From Chryseosolibacter sp036402075 (GTDB taxonomy: Bacteria > Bacteroidota > Bacteroidia > Cytophagales > Cyclobacteriaceae): a stretch of DNA of 64,000 nucleotides. Positions 8,818-17,892 of the stretch are shown here, in pieces; the stretch's first letter is position 1, and each line of letters opens with the position of its first letter. The DNA is taken from the NCBI GenBank assembly GCA_036402075.1, contig DASWTP010000141.1, forward strand, positions 1 to 64,000. The letters are read 5' to 3'. The notes beneath the pieces were generated by a model. The model saw only the letters and a program-made list of their open reading frames with translations. It ran no database searches and had not been told where the DNA came from. A program made the translations under genes and the position numbers.

Positions 8818-9906
8818 ATGAGTTTTTCCCAAACCGACATCCTGAAAGCCCTTTCCACGGTTGAAGACCCCGACTTGAAGCGCGACCTGGTGAGCCTGAA
8901 CATGATAAAAGATGTGAAGGTAGCCCCTTCCAAGGTAAGCTTTACCGTTGTGCTCACAACGCCCGCCTGCCCACTGAAAGAAAAGATCAGGCAGGATTGC
9001 GAGGATGCAGTTGAGAATGTGGTCGGCTCAGCGGTCGACATTGATATTACGATGACTTCCTCCGTGACAAGCCTCCGCGACAACGCACCGTTGTTGCCGG
9101 GTGTGAAAAACATTATTGCCGTAGCGTCCGGGAAAGGTGGCGTGGGGAAGTCTACCGTGACGTCAAACCTTGCAGTCGCCCTGGCGAAGGCTGGAGCGAA
9201 GGTGGGGCTGATCGATGCCGACATTTACGGTCCGTCAATTCCAACCATGTTCAACTGTGAGCATGAGCAGCCCCACGTTAAGCCCGTGAACGGAAAAAAT
9301 ATCATCATCCCCATCGAACAATATGGCGTGAAACTGTTGTCAATCGGATTCTTAACACCTCCCGACAGTGCCGTGGTGTGGCGCGGACCGATGGCCAGCT
9401 CAGCGCTCAAGCAATTTTTTGCTGACGCGGATTGGGGAGACCTGGATTACCTGCTGATCGATCTGCCTCCCGGAACGAGTGACATTCACCTTACCATGGT
9501 GCAGACCGTTCCTGTTACGGGAGCCGTAATTGTTACAACACCACAGAAAGTTGCGCTGGCCGATGCCAACAAGGGAATGTCAATGTTCAGGCAGCCCGCG
9601 ATCAACGTTCCGATTTTAGGTGTCGTTGAAAACATGGCGTGGTTTACTCCCGAAGAGTTGCCCAACAACAAATATTTCATCTTTGGCAAGGACGGTGGCA
9701 AGAACTTAGCTGAGAAGTATGATGTTCCTTTGCTGGGTCAGATTCCGTTGGTCCAGGGAATCCGCGAAAGCGGTGATAGTGGTTTGCCTGCCGTGATGAA
9801 AGAAGGCGTTGTGGCAGAGGCATTCCAGGATCTTGCAAAAAACGTTGCAAGACGCATCGCGATCCGTAATGCACAGCAGCCAACGCTTGTTACATCGGTG
9901 AGATAA
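8818..9906 (+). CDS. Mrp/NBP35-family Fe-S cluster carrier ATPase (ApbC)
   Basis: A 362-residue protein with an N-terminal MIP18/DUF59 domain (about 1-85) fused to a deviant-Walker P-loop ATPase (GKGGVGKST starting at residue 105). Mrp proteins carry Fe-S clusters to target apoproteins. ATG at 8818 is preferred over an upstream TTG at 8809 because the DUF59 helix starts here. The family's C-terminal CxxC cluster-binding pair is absent: the ENMAWFTPEELPNNKYFIFG segment has no Cys where E. coli-type proteins have CxxC. It sits next to a NifU-domain gene, so the pair forms an Fe-S assembly module. Confidence 0.92.
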   Translation: MSFSQTDILKALSTVEDPDLKRDLVSLNMIKDVKVAPSKVSFTVVLTTPACPLKEKIRQDCEDAVENVVGSAVDIDITMTSSVTSLRDNAPLLPGVKNIIAVASGKGGVGKSTVTSNLAVALAKAGAKVGLIDADIYGPSIPTMFNCEHEQPHVKPVNGKNIIIPIEQYGVKLLSIGFLTPPDSAVVWRGPMASSALKQFFADADWGDLDYLLIDLPPGTSDIHLTMVQTVPVTGAVIVTTPQKVALADANKGMSMFRQPAINVPILGVVENMAWFTPEELPNNKYFIFGKDGGKNLAEKYDVPLLGQIPLVQGIRESGDSGLPAVMKEGVVAEAFQDLAKNVARRIAIRNAQQPTLVTSVR

Positions 9907-9942
9907 CTGTTGTTGGCCACTGGCAAATGATGCCTTTATTGA

Positions 9943-9950
9943 TAACTTTG
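9943..9950 (+). promoter_or_regulatory. Candidate -7 promoter box (TAACTTTG) for the NifU-domain gene
   Basis: TAACTTTG is an exact TAnnTTTG match 17 bases before the ATG. A TTG at 9913-9915 could be the -33 element, but the 27-base spacing is long. It lies directly before the palindrome at 9953-9968. Confidence 0.4.
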
Positions 9951-9952
9951 TA

Positions 9953-9968
9953 ATGAATTGCAATTCAT
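9953..9968. promoter_or_regulatory. Perfect 16-bp palindrome overlapping a start codon (candidate operator)
   Basis: ATGAATTG followed by CAATTCAT is a perfect palindrome with no spacer. It begins three bases after a consensus -7 box and covers the first two bases of the NifU-domain ATG (9967-9969). This position suits a dimeric repressor, plausibly iron- or redox-responsive given the gene. That role is inferred. Confidence 0.45.
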
Positions 9969-10227
9969 GAATACCACATTAGACGAAATCACGCGAAAGA
10001 TCGAGGCCTCCCTGGACTCGATTCGTCCTTACCTGCAGGCTGACGGAGGTAATGTGAGAATCAATGAGATCACTGACGACAAGGTTGTGCGCCTGGAATT
10101 TGTTGGTGCCTGCGGAAACTGCAGTATGTCAACAATGACTTTCAAAGCTGGCGTAGAAGCGGCTATTAAGCGGGACGTGCCGGAAGTGAGATCGATCGAG
10201 GTGGTGAACCTGACTCCGATCGTTTAG
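9967..10227 (+). CDS. NifU-like C-terminal domain protein (Nfu-type Fe-S scaffold)
   Basis: An 86-residue single-domain protein. It contains the NifU C-terminal domain with the cluster-binding CxxC pair in GACGNCSMST, preceded by the LQADGGNVR motif typical of Nfu domains. Such proteins hold and hand over [4Fe-4S] or [2Fe-2S] clusters. ATG at 9967 was preferred over a TTG at 9958. It follows mrp by 60 bases and probably cooperates with it; unlike that Mrp it keeps its Cys pair. A perfect palindrome covers its start codon. Confidence 0.95.
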   Translation: MNTTLDEITRKIEASLDSIRPYLQADGGNVRINEITDDKVVRLEFVGACGNCSMSTMTFKAGVEAAIKRDVPEVRSIEVVNLTPIV

Positions 10228-10333
10228 CCTTGCACTTAACCGCTAAAAAACAGGGTCATTTTCCCCCATTTATGTGACTTGAGAAACTTTGTCGCTTCCT
10301 TTAATTTTAAGGGAAATCTTTACAAGGACAGCG

Positions 10334-10570
10334 TTGGACTATATCAAGGAACAGATTAAATTTAATACGGAAATTATCCGGCTCGTAATAGTTTTCCTTA
10401 TTGCAACTGGTGGCGGGTCGATCTCGTTAATTCTTTCAGGACTATCGCGTGGGCGAGAGGTGGTTTTGGCGGCAGCGGGAATGATCATTGCCGTAGTTTG
10501 CGTAATCATTACGTATCTCCGCTACAAAAACACTCAAGCACTGATCAACAAATTACAGAAAGAACCATGA
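10334..10570 (+). CDS. Small two-span membrane protein, TTG start
   Basis: A 78-residue protein with two hydrophobic helices separated by a short polar loop (SGLSRGRE) and charged ends. The family is not recognised. The frame could open at TTG 10289, but TTG at 10334 has an AAGGA sequence six to ten bases upstream and gives a normal amphipathic N-terminus (DYIKEQIKF). Its stop shares ATGA with the next gene, so the two small proteins are very probably made together and may form a membrane complex. Confidence 0.6.
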   Translation: MDYIKEQIKFNTEIIRLVIVFLIATGGGSISLILSGLSRGREVVLAAAGMIIAVVCVIITYLRYKNTQALINKLQKEP

Positions 10571-10704
10571 AGAGTACTGACCTGATATCGTACATTTTGA
10601 TCGCAATATTATTCGTAGCGATCATGGTGCCTTTAATAGCGCTGCTAGTGAAGTCATTGAAGGAACAGAAAGAACTTGACAAAGGCAAATCGGCAAAAGT
10701 CTGA
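10567..10704 (+). CDS. Tiny single-span membrane protein
   Basis: A 45-residue protein with one hydrophobic helix (about residues 6-30) and a Lys/Glu-rich cytoplasmic-type tail. The ATG at 10567 overlaps the upstream TGA in an ATGA arrangement, a hallmark of translational coupling. No homologue is recognised. Its reality is supported by the coupling and by the clear membrane helix with positive-side tail. Confidence 0.6.
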   Translation: MKSTDLISYILIAILFVAIMVPLIALLVKSLKEQKELDKGKSAKV

Positions 10705-10873
10705 TCCCACAAACTTCTTAGTCCACTTCATGCGCTAAAAAGACATTTTTCTATCCCCTCGCATTTTGATATTTTTATAGTTCCGGTGACCGGTAAGTTT
10801 AACGGCACGGCAATCTTTTGTGCATACTTTCAACTTCGTCCGAGCGTTCTACCTTCTGATACCTGTATCCAAA

Positions 10874-13864
10874 ATGGCCTGTCGAGCGTTGATTTTGTTT
10901 TTTGGTGTGTTGACAGCTGCCTTTTCAGCTTTTGCGCAAGACCGCTGCGGAACGGTTGAGTACCATAAGACTTTAAAAACCGCTGGCCGCATTCCGGCAA
11001 ACGACAACCTGTTCGAAAATTGGTTAAAAAACAAAATGACCGCGCTTCGCGCAGCCAGCGCCAAACGGCAGAAAGGTCCTCCTTACAAAATTCCGGTTGT
11101 TGTACACATCATTCACAATGGTGAGCCTATTGGGTCAGGAACAAACATTTCCGATGAGCAGGTGCTCTCACAGATTGAAGTGCTCAATGAAGACTTTCGA
11201 AGACTGAATTCGGATGCATCCCAAACACCGAGTCAGTTCACGTCTGTGGCGGGAAGCATGGATATTGAATTCGTTCTGGCGAAACGAGATCCGGAAGGCC
11301 TTGCCACCAACGGAATTGTGCGGGTTCAGGGCGCAAAAACCGGCTGGACCCTCGTTGATAATTACGAGCTCAAAGCGCAAAGCTATTGGCCAGCCGAGGA
11401 CTATCTGAACCTCTGGGTTTGCGACCTGGTTGACAATCTGGTTGGCTATGGGCAATATCCAGAATCGAATTTGCCCGGCATCGACCAGTCTTCCGTAAAT
11501 CGGTTAACCGATGGAGTGGTGATCTGGTATCGCGCGTTTGGCTCAGCTGACGATGGAAATTTCAACCTGAGCTCAACCTACAACAAGGGCCGAACCCTGA
11601 CTCACGAGCTCGGACATTTCTTCGGACTTCGCCACATCTGGGGCGATGACTCCGGAAGCTGCGATGGTGATGACTTTGTGAACGATACACCAAAGCAAGC
11701 CACCAGCTCAAGCGGCTGCCCTACTCACCCAAGAAGTTCCTGCGGCACCGTGAACATGTTCCAAAACTACATGGACTACACGGCAGACGCCTGCATGAAC
11801 CTGTTTACCAACGACCAGGTTGCACGCATGACCATCGTATTGGAAAACAGCCCAAGACGCGTCAGCCTGCTGACTTCTCCAGGCTTGAGCGAACCCCTTT
11901 CACTGGCCACAGACCTCGGGTTGAAAACCATCCTCTCCCCGGCCGAGTCACATTGTTCAACGACCATCACTCCTTCAATCGAAATCCGAAACTACGGCTC
12001 AAATGCTATAACGACAGCGAAAATTCAGCTGGTTGTGAACGGAACACCCGGGGAGACACGCACGCTCTCGCTTAACCTCACAACGCTTCAAAGCACGCAG
12101 GTGGACTTCTCTCCTATAGCCGTGACCGCTGGCAGCAGTGTAATCGAATTCAGGATCCTGGAGACTAACGGCACAACTGACCAGAACGCAGCCAACAATG
12201 TTATTCAAAATACTTTTACGGTTCCCGATTCCGAGGCGACACCGTTTAATGAGAACTTCAATACGTTTCCAGCCAAGTGGACAATCCGCAACCCCGATGG
12301 AAAGAAGACCTGGGAACTTGCAACAGCACCGCGCGAAACATCCACCAATAAAGCGATGCGGGTAAATTTCTTTGACTATGACGAAAGTTATGGGGAAGTA
12401 GACATGCTGATCAGTCCGCGCTTCGACCTCACGTCAGCACCAGTGGCATCCCTTGTGTTCGATGTAGCGTATACGAGGTACCTCTCAAGCAACGATCGAT
12501 TGAAAGTGGTGATGATCACCGAATGCCAGAGCATCGAGGACGGCACTGTGATCTTTGAAAAAATCGGGAGCAACCTGCGCACCACCAACTCAACGTCCGG
12601 AACATTCGTGCCCGTGGGGACAGAAGATTGGCGCAGGGAGTTTATCAACATCAGCGGCTTTATTGGCCAGTCAAACGTGCAACTCGCTTTCCTTGCTGTG
12701 AGCGATTGGGGCAATAACCTGTACCTTGATAATGTTTCAATTTTGACATCTGCCCTCGAAGATGTAGAGCTGCAGGGGATTGATGCGCCAGCGTTTATCA
12801 CTTGTAATCCGAATCCCTCACCCGTGCTTCAAATTCAGAACGTAGGCACCAAGATCATCAACAGTCTTACGGTGCAGTATGCGGTGAATGGCTCCGGCAG
12901 TCAGTTCACGGTAAACAACCTGAACGTTGCGCTTGGCGATCAATTCCAGATTGCCCTTCCGGCAATTAATCTGATTGAAGGCACCAACTCACTTGCAGTT
13001 ACACTTTTGAATCCTAACGGGCAGCCTGACCAGAGCCCTACGAACAACAGCAAGACGTTTCCTATTCTGTTGGATGCGACAACCGAACGAATTCCCGCAA
13101 GGCAGAATTTTGATGGAGGCTTCAGGTCGTGGCAAACGTTCAACGCCAGCGGAGGCGAAAGCTGGGAAGAAACCAACACGAACTTTAACGGCTCCGCATA
13201 TTACAATGCGCATAACAACACCGCAGTAAATGAGACAGCGTGGCTCGTCAGTCCGGTGCTCGACTTTTCAAGTGCCTCCGAGGCAAGCCTGGTTTTCGAC
13301 TATTCGTATCGCAAGCGCCCGGGCCGTTCTGAGGCGCTTCGGGTTTATGGGTCGAAGGACTGCGGTGAGACGTTTGAAGAAATTTCCCTGCTGTCGTTGC
13401 CGGCTGAAGAACTGCAATCCGCCTGGGCTCCAACAGCGTCTGACGACTGGGTGACCGACTTCGTGATCAATCTGAATGCCTACGCTGGCGAACCTGATGT
13501 ACGGATTGCCTTTGCCGTGATCAACGACCATGGCAACAATCTCTTCCTTGATAACGTGGAGTTTTTCACTGCTGCGAACCCGGTGCTTGTGAGCGCGGAA
13601 ACTCCTTACAACCTGTACGGCTATAACCTGAATTCCCTTCCCAACTCAGAACTTCAGCTGACTTTCAATTTAGATCAACTTAGCGAGGTTGAGTATACCA
13701 TCGTTGATATGATGGGCAACGTGCTCGCCCAGGCGCACCTTTACGATGTGCTAAATCAAACGTACAAGGTTGACGCAACCGATCAGCTCAGCTCCGGAAC
13801 GTATTTGCTGCGGCTGCAAATTGGTCGGCAGCATTTCGCAAACCGTTTTTTGATCGTGCGATAA
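10874..13864 (+). CDS. M43 (pappalysin-type) zinc metalloprotease with T9SS type A tail
   Basis: A 996-residue secreted protease. The signal peptide (MACRALILFFGVL...AFAQ) is followed by an M43 catalytic domain with the extended zinc motif HELGHFFGLRH at residues 244-254 and a Met-turn NYMDYTADACMNLF. After it come beta-sandwich repeats, including two related jelly-roll-type modules with the phrase DWGNNLYLDNVSI / DHGNNLFLDNVEF. The last 75 residues form a T9SS type A sorting domain (SSGTYLLRLQIG...RFLIVR). ATG at 10874 is preferred over GTG 10820 because it starts the signal peptide. It should cross the outer membrane by T9SS and be attached to the surface or released. Confidence 0.9.
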   Translation: MACRALILFFGVLTAAFSAFAQDRCGTVEYHKTLKTAGRIPANDNLFENWLKNKMTALRAASAKRQKGPPYKIPVVVHIIHNGEPIGSGTNISDEQVLSQIEVLNEDFRRLNSDASQTPSQFTSVAGSMDIEFVLAKRDPEGLATNGIVRVQGAKTGWTLVDNYELKAQSYWPAEDYLNLWVCDLVDNLVGYGQYPESNLPGIDQSSVNRLTDGVVIWYRAFGSADDGNFNLSSTYNKGRTLTHELGHFFGLRHIWGDDSGSCDGDDFVNDTPKQATSSSGCPTHPRSSCGTVNMFQNYMDYTADACMNLFTNDQVARMTIVLENSPRRVSLLTSPGLSEPLSLATDLGLKTILSPAESHCSTTITPSIEIRNYGSNAITTAKIQLVVNGTPGETRTLSLNLTTLQSTQVDFSPIAVTAGSSVIEFRILETNGTTDQNAANNVIQNTFTVPDSEATPFNENFNTFPAKWTIRNPDGKKTWELATAPRETSTNKAMRVNFFDYDESYGEVDMLISPRFDLTSAPVASLVFDVAYTRYLSSNDRLKVVMITECQSIEDGTVIFEKIGSNLRTTNSTSGTFVPVGTEDWRREFINISGFIGQSNVQLAFLAVSDWGNNLYLDNVSILTSALEDVELQGIDAPAFITCNPNPSPVLQIQNVGTKIINSLTVQYAVNGSGSQFTVNNLNVALGDQFQIALPAINLIEGTNSLAVTLLNPNGQPDQSPTNNSKTFPILLDATTERIPARQNFDGGFRSWQTFNASGGESWEETNTNFNGSAYYNAHNNTAVNETAWLVSPVLDFSSASEASLVFDYSYRKRPGRSEALRVYGSKDCGETFEEISLLSLPAEELQSAWAPTASDDWVTDFVINLNAYAGEPDVRIAFAVINDHGNNLFLDNVEFFTAANPVLVSAETPYNLYGYNLNSLPNSELQLTFNLDQLSEVEYTIVDMMGNVLAQAHLYDVLNQTYKVDATDQLSSGTYLLRLQIGRQHFANRFLIVR

Positions 13865-13913
13865 ATCTACATAATCAGCTGTATTTTGCCCCTTTAAATA
13901 CGTTGATTTTGAA

Positions 13914-13921
13914 TATCTTTG
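13914..13921 (+). promoter_or_regulatory. Candidate -7 promoter box (TATCTTTG) upstream of ddl
   Basis: An exact TAnnTTTG match 18 bases before the ddl ATG. A TTTG at 13885-13888 could be the -33 element, but the 25-base spacing is longer than usual. Confidence 0.35.
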
Positions 13922-13939
13922 GAGTGTAAAAAACCTGAA

Positions 13940-15025
13940 ATGTCTAAGAAGAAAAAAGTAGCCATTCTCTATGGTGGCCGATCAGTTGAGCACGGTGTTT
14001 CTGTTAATTCTGCGCGGAATATTTTTGAATACATCGACAAAGAGCGGTTCGAACCGTTAACCATTGGAATCTCCAAAACCGGCCAATGGTATCTGACCAC
14101 CTCTGTAACTAAAGACATTGAGCAAGGGAAAGCAATGGGCTTGATCCTTGACGCACAGCGGCCAGGCTTCACATTGATTTCAAGTGGCGATCGCATGAAA
14201 GCTGACATCATCTTCCCGGTGCTTCACGGAACCGATGGTGAAGACGGCAGCATTCAAGGACTGATCAAAGCGATGGACATTCCGATGGTGGGTACGGGCG
14301 TGCTCGGCTCTTCCATCTCGATGAACAAAATCATTGCAAAAAAGCTATTGCGGCTTGCCGGTTTACCAGTGACGAATTTCCTGACGTTCCATTTCTCCGA
14401 GAAGGAGAATATCAAGTTCAAGGAAGTAAAAAAAGAACTTGGACTTCCGTTTATGGTGAAATCTGCCAGCCTGGGATCATCCGTTGGCGTTTCGAAGGTG
14501 AAAGACGAAGACTCTTTCCACAAGGCCATTGATGAAGCGTTCCGCTATGACGACAGCCTGCTTATTGAGGAGTTCATCACCGGAAGGGAGATTGAGTGCG
14601 CGATCTTAGGAAACAATCCTCCGCAGGCCTCTTATCCAGGAGAAATTGTAATCAGCAAGAAGTACGAGTTTTATACATTCGATGCAAAATATGTTGATCC
14701 GGATGCCGTGCGCATAGATGTGCCCGCTGTGCTTTCGCCCAAAATTGCCGAAAAAATCAGGGACGTCAGCGTAAAGGCATACCAGGCGTTGCACTGCGAA
14801 GACTTTTCGCGTGTCGACCTGTTCCTCACGGAAGAAGGCAAAATTTATATTAACGAAATCAACACTATCCCAGGGTTCACCAACTCAAGTATGTATCCCA
14901 TGATGTGGAAAGAACGTGGACTCGGATTTACCGACCTGATCTCAAAGCTGCTTGACCTTGCAGAAGAGCGTTACGACCGCGGAAAACGTGTAGAAAGGGA
15001 TTTCAATTCCGCCCTCAAATTCTGA
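13940..15025 (+). CDS. ddl: D-alanine--D-alanine ligase
   Basis: A 361-residue ATP-grasp enzyme that makes the D-Ala-D-Ala dipeptide for peptidoglycan. Visible motifs are the N-terminal YGGRSVEHGVS loop, the HGTDGEDGSIQG segment, the ATP-grasp VKSASLGSSVGVSKV loop and the C-terminal metal-binding INEINTIPGFT. ATG at 13940 was chosen over TTG 13919 because the family starts directly with the KKVAILYGG strand. The next gene encodes a PASTA protein, a linkage that places both in cell-wall metabolism. Confidence 0.96.
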   Translation: MSKKKKVAILYGGRSVEHGVSVNSARNIFEYIDKERFEPLTIGISKTGQWYLTTSVTKDIEQGKAMGLILDAQRPGFTLISSGDRMKADIIFPVLHGTDGEDGSIQGLIKAMDIPMVGTGVLGSSISMNKIIAKKLLRLAGLPVTNFLTFHFSEKENIKFKEVKKELGLPFMVKSASLGSSVGVSKVKDEDSFHKAIDEAFRYDDSLLIEEFITGREIECAILGNNPPQASYPGEIVISKKYEFYTFDAKYVDPDAVRIDVPAVLSPKIAEKIRDVSVKAYQALHCEDFSRVDLFLTEEGKIYINEINTIPGFTNSSMYPMMWKERGLGFTDLISKLLDLAEERYDRGKRVERDFNSALKF

Positions 15026-15056
15026 TTTCCTTATCTTTACGCAAATTGTCGCTTTG

Positions 15057-15863
15057 ATGAAATTCAATCTTAAGAAGTACAAGTCGAATACGCTCGGTGG
15101 CCTGCTCCTGCATATCCTGGTTGCCAGCGGATTGCTCTTGCTTATTGCTGTCACGTATTTCTACGCCTATCTGCCCAATGTGACAAATCATGGTGAGACG
15201 ATCACGGTTCCAAACATTGAAGGGCTCGACAGCAAGAAAGCGGAAGAATTTTTGACCCGACATGACCTTCGTTTTGAAGTGAATGACTCTTCCTACTCAT
15301 CGCAATACCCTCCCCTGACCGTGTTGAAGCAGTTTCCATCCGCTGGTGCCAAGGTGAAAGAGAACCGAAAAATCTATGTGTCTGTGAATCGCATCAACCC
15401 GCCTACGGTTCCCATGCCTGACCTCATCAATGGTTCACTAATCAACGCTGAGGCCGTGCTTAAAGGCAGCGAATTAAAACGGGGGAAGATTCAACTCGTT
15501 CGCGGTCCATGGCTGAACCTCGTTCAGGAAATGCGAATCAAAGGAAGCAAGGTGGAACCCAATGTCCGCGTGCCGAAAGGTACAGTCGTTGACCTCGTGG
15601 TGATGGATGGCGGTGGAATGAATTTCCCTACTCCCAATGTGCTGAACTATTCGTATGATGAAGCTGATGTAAGCATCAAAGGAGTCCATCTTAGTGTTGG
15701 GAATGTCACGATTGTGGGAGGCGATACAACGGGCATGAACCCGGTTGTGCTGAAACAAAAGCCCAGTCCCGGTGAAAATATTCGGGTAGGCGATGTCGTT
15801 GATCTATGGATAGGTGCTCCGGACGCAGAAGTACCCGATGACGCAGATTCCGATGGAAATTAA
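15057..15863 (+). CDS. PASTA domain membrane protein
   Basis: A 268-residue protein with a short cytoplasmic N-terminus, one transmembrane helix at about residues 14-36, and an extracytoplasmic part made of PASTA modules (VPNIEGLDSKKAEEFL..., VPMPDLINGSLINAEAVL..., a third more divergent unit, and VVLKQKPSPGENIRVGD near the end). PASTA modules bind peptidoglycan fragments or act as spacers in cell-wall kinases and PBPs; here no kinase or transpeptidase domain is attached. It follows ddl by 31 bases. A TATCTTTA sequence at 15032-15039 might add an internal promoter. Confidence 0.9.
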   Translation: MKFNLKKYKSNTLGGLLLHILVASGLLLLIAVTYFYAYLPNVTNHGETITVPNIEGLDSKKAEEFLTRHDLRFEVNDSSYSSQYPPLTVLKQFPSAGAKVKENRKIYVSVNRINPPTVPMPDLINGSLINAEAVLKGSELKRGKIQLVRGPWLNLVQEMRIKGSKVEPNVRVPKGTVVDLVVMDGGGMNFPTPNVLNYSYDEADVSIKGVHLSVGNVTIVGGDTTGMNPVVLKQKPSPGENIRVGDVVDLWIGAPDAEVPDDADSDGN

Positions 15864-17892
15864 GGAACTCACTAAAATAACTTCCAGGACTTTACGGGCA
15901 AGTAGCATCTACTTGCTGTTTTTCTTTATTTGGAGTCATACCACCCACGCGCAACTTCAGACCGTGAGGTTGAAACGTCTTTCCCCGTCCATGCAAAGGG
16001 AGGGATCTGCCGGCAGGACCAAGGAATTGCCACCGCTGACGCTGCCTTTCTTTGATGATTTCTCTGACCCTTACAGCGATCCGGATCTCAAAGAGGTTTA
16101 CCCCGACACCAATCGCTGGGAAAACAGCTTGTCCGTCTGCGTAAACAGTGGCCTTGGAATAAATCCACCGACCATCAATGTCGCCACGTTTGACGGCCTT
16201 GATTCACTCGGCAACGCGTATAACCCAACGCAGATCTTTGTCAATGGATTTACCGACAAAATGGTTTCCCGGCCCATTGATATCTCCGAGACGGCTCCGA
16301 CAAACCCTGTGTCCATCGCGGAACGCAATTCAGTTTACTTAAGCTTCTTTTACCAGTGGAAAGGAAATGGAGAGTCGCCCGACCCTGACGATTACCTGCA
16401 GGTCCAATTTCGAAACGCTTCCAACGCGTGGGAAACAGTTACCACGATTAACACGACACCTTCGCTTGAGAAAGATAAGTTTTACCAGGTGCTGGTGAAG
16501 GTGGATGGCGACCGTTTTTTTACAAACCGTTTTCAATTCAGGTTCAGGGCCTTCGGCCGACAGTCGGGGCCTTACGACACCTGGAATCTTGACTACATTT
16601 ACCTGAACAAGAGCAGATCGGCCACGGATATTGGATTGCCTGATGGCGCGATTTCCTCTCCGCTTACTACCATTTTTCCAAATCAATACCGGGCGATGCC
16701 GTACTATCATTTCCTCGCTGCACCGAACGTTATCGCTCCCACGTTCCTGGTATCGAACAGGCGCGGTGATCCCCCGGATGTATTGAACTACTACGTGGAA
16801 GGTATTTTTACAAACTACTTCTATTCAGCAACGGATACGACTACGACTACCATTGCCCCCGCGCCTCCAGCTTCAATCGGTATCAACAATGAGGCGGGCG
16901 GAACCATTTTTCCCTTCGAGACGCGCACCGTCACCGTAAAACAGATCAACACTATCGACACCGTAACCACGCTTGACCCGAATGCTGACGCGGCCGTGAT
17001 CGAACTGAAAGCTCACCTCGTAACGGGTGACGTGATCAATCCGGAGACGGGTGGTCCGGCCGATGACTATGAACCGAAATTTGCCCCTATCGATTTCCGT
17101 GTAAACGACACGATCCGTGCGCGCTATGAACTGAAAGATTATTACGCGTATGACGATGGCGTTGCGGAATATGCCGGAGGGTTGATTGCTGCCGGCAATG
17201 TGTTCGCGTATCAATTCGATTTACCTGACAACCTCAATGACACCGTGAAAGTGCTTGAGGCATTCGACATTTACTTCCCACCTTTCGGACTAACCACCAG
17301 CCAGAATGTAGACTTTTTTGTGTTTGACGAGGATAATGGTAAGCCTAACGAGATATTGGTGAGAATTTCTTCAGTAGCGATCCGGAATCAGGGAACCAAT
17401 ACGTTTCAGCGTGTGCGCTTTTTGCCTGCCTTGCAGATCACGCAAAACAAATTCTTCGTTGGATGGCGCCAACCGGTTTCCGGACAGGTACTCGTTGGTA
17501 TCGACAACAGCAACGACACTGGAAATAAAATGTTCTTTAACACTGAGGGCAGCATTAATCCGGATCCAGCCCGGTGGGAAGCGAACACACTGATCAAGGG
17601 AAGCTTCATGGTTCGGCCCGTGTTTGGAACTGGCATCGTTGACCCCACCACAGGACTGGAAGAAGATACACGCCTTGCCGTGTATCCAAATCCGAATTCA
17701 GGTTCTTTCCTGATTGCCGGAAAGCCCGAAAACATTTCAGTGCTCAGCCTGACCGGGCAACCCGTTCGGTTTGACAGCGAAGCATTTGACGACAGAACAT
17801 ACATTCGGCTCAACGTGCCGTCAGGACTCTACCTTGTACGTTACCGCAGCAACGGAGTAGTTCACACGCAAAAGATCGTTGTCACTCAATAA
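15853..17892 (+). CDS. Large secreted protein with T9SS type A sorting domain
   Basis: A 679-residue protein. ATG at 15853 lies inside the end of the PASTA gene (11-base overlap); an ATG at 15838 is possible too. After an N-terminal signal segment (about 18-33, ending THAQ) comes a long beta-rich region with no recognisable catalytic motif. The tail after residue 610 contains YPNPNSGSFLI and ends SGLYLVRYRS...KIVVTQ, a T9SS type A sorting signal. The protein is therefore expected on the cell surface. The coupling to a PASTA protein is notable but unexplained. Its stop overlaps the convergent protease gene by 11 bases. Confidence 0.85.
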   Translation: MEIKELTKITSRTLRASSIYLLFFFIWSHTTHAQLQTVRLKRLSPSMQREGSAGRTKELPPLTLPFFDDFSDPYSDPDLKEVYPDTNRWENSLSVCVNSGLGINPPTINVATFDGLDSLGNAYNPTQIFVNGFTDKMVSRPIDISETAPTNPVSIAERNSVYLSFFYQWKGNGESPDPDDYLQVQFRNASNAWETVTTINTTPSLEKDKFYQVLVKVDGDRFFTNRFQFRFRAFGRQSGPYDTWNLDYIYLNKSRSATDIGLPDGAISSPLTTIFPNQYRAMPYYHFLAAPNVIAPTFLVSNRRGDPPDVLNYYVEGIFTNYFYSATDTTTTTIAPAPPASIGINNEAGGTIFPFETRTVTVKQINTIDTVTTLDPNADAAVIELKAHLVTGDVINPETGGPADDYEPKFAPIDFRVNDTIRARYELKDYYAYDDGVAEYAGGLIAAGNVFAYQFDLPDNLNDTVKVLEAFDIYFPPFGLTTSQNVDFFVFDEDNGKPNEILVRISSVAIRNQGTNTFQRVRFLPALQITQNKFFVGWRQPVSGQVLVGIDNSNDTGNKMFFNTEGSINPDPARWEANTLIKGSFMVRPVFGTGIVDPTTGLEEDTRLAVYPNPNSGSFLIAGKPENISVLSLTGQPVRFDSEAFDDRTYIRLNVPSGLYLVRYRSNGVVHTQKIVVTQ

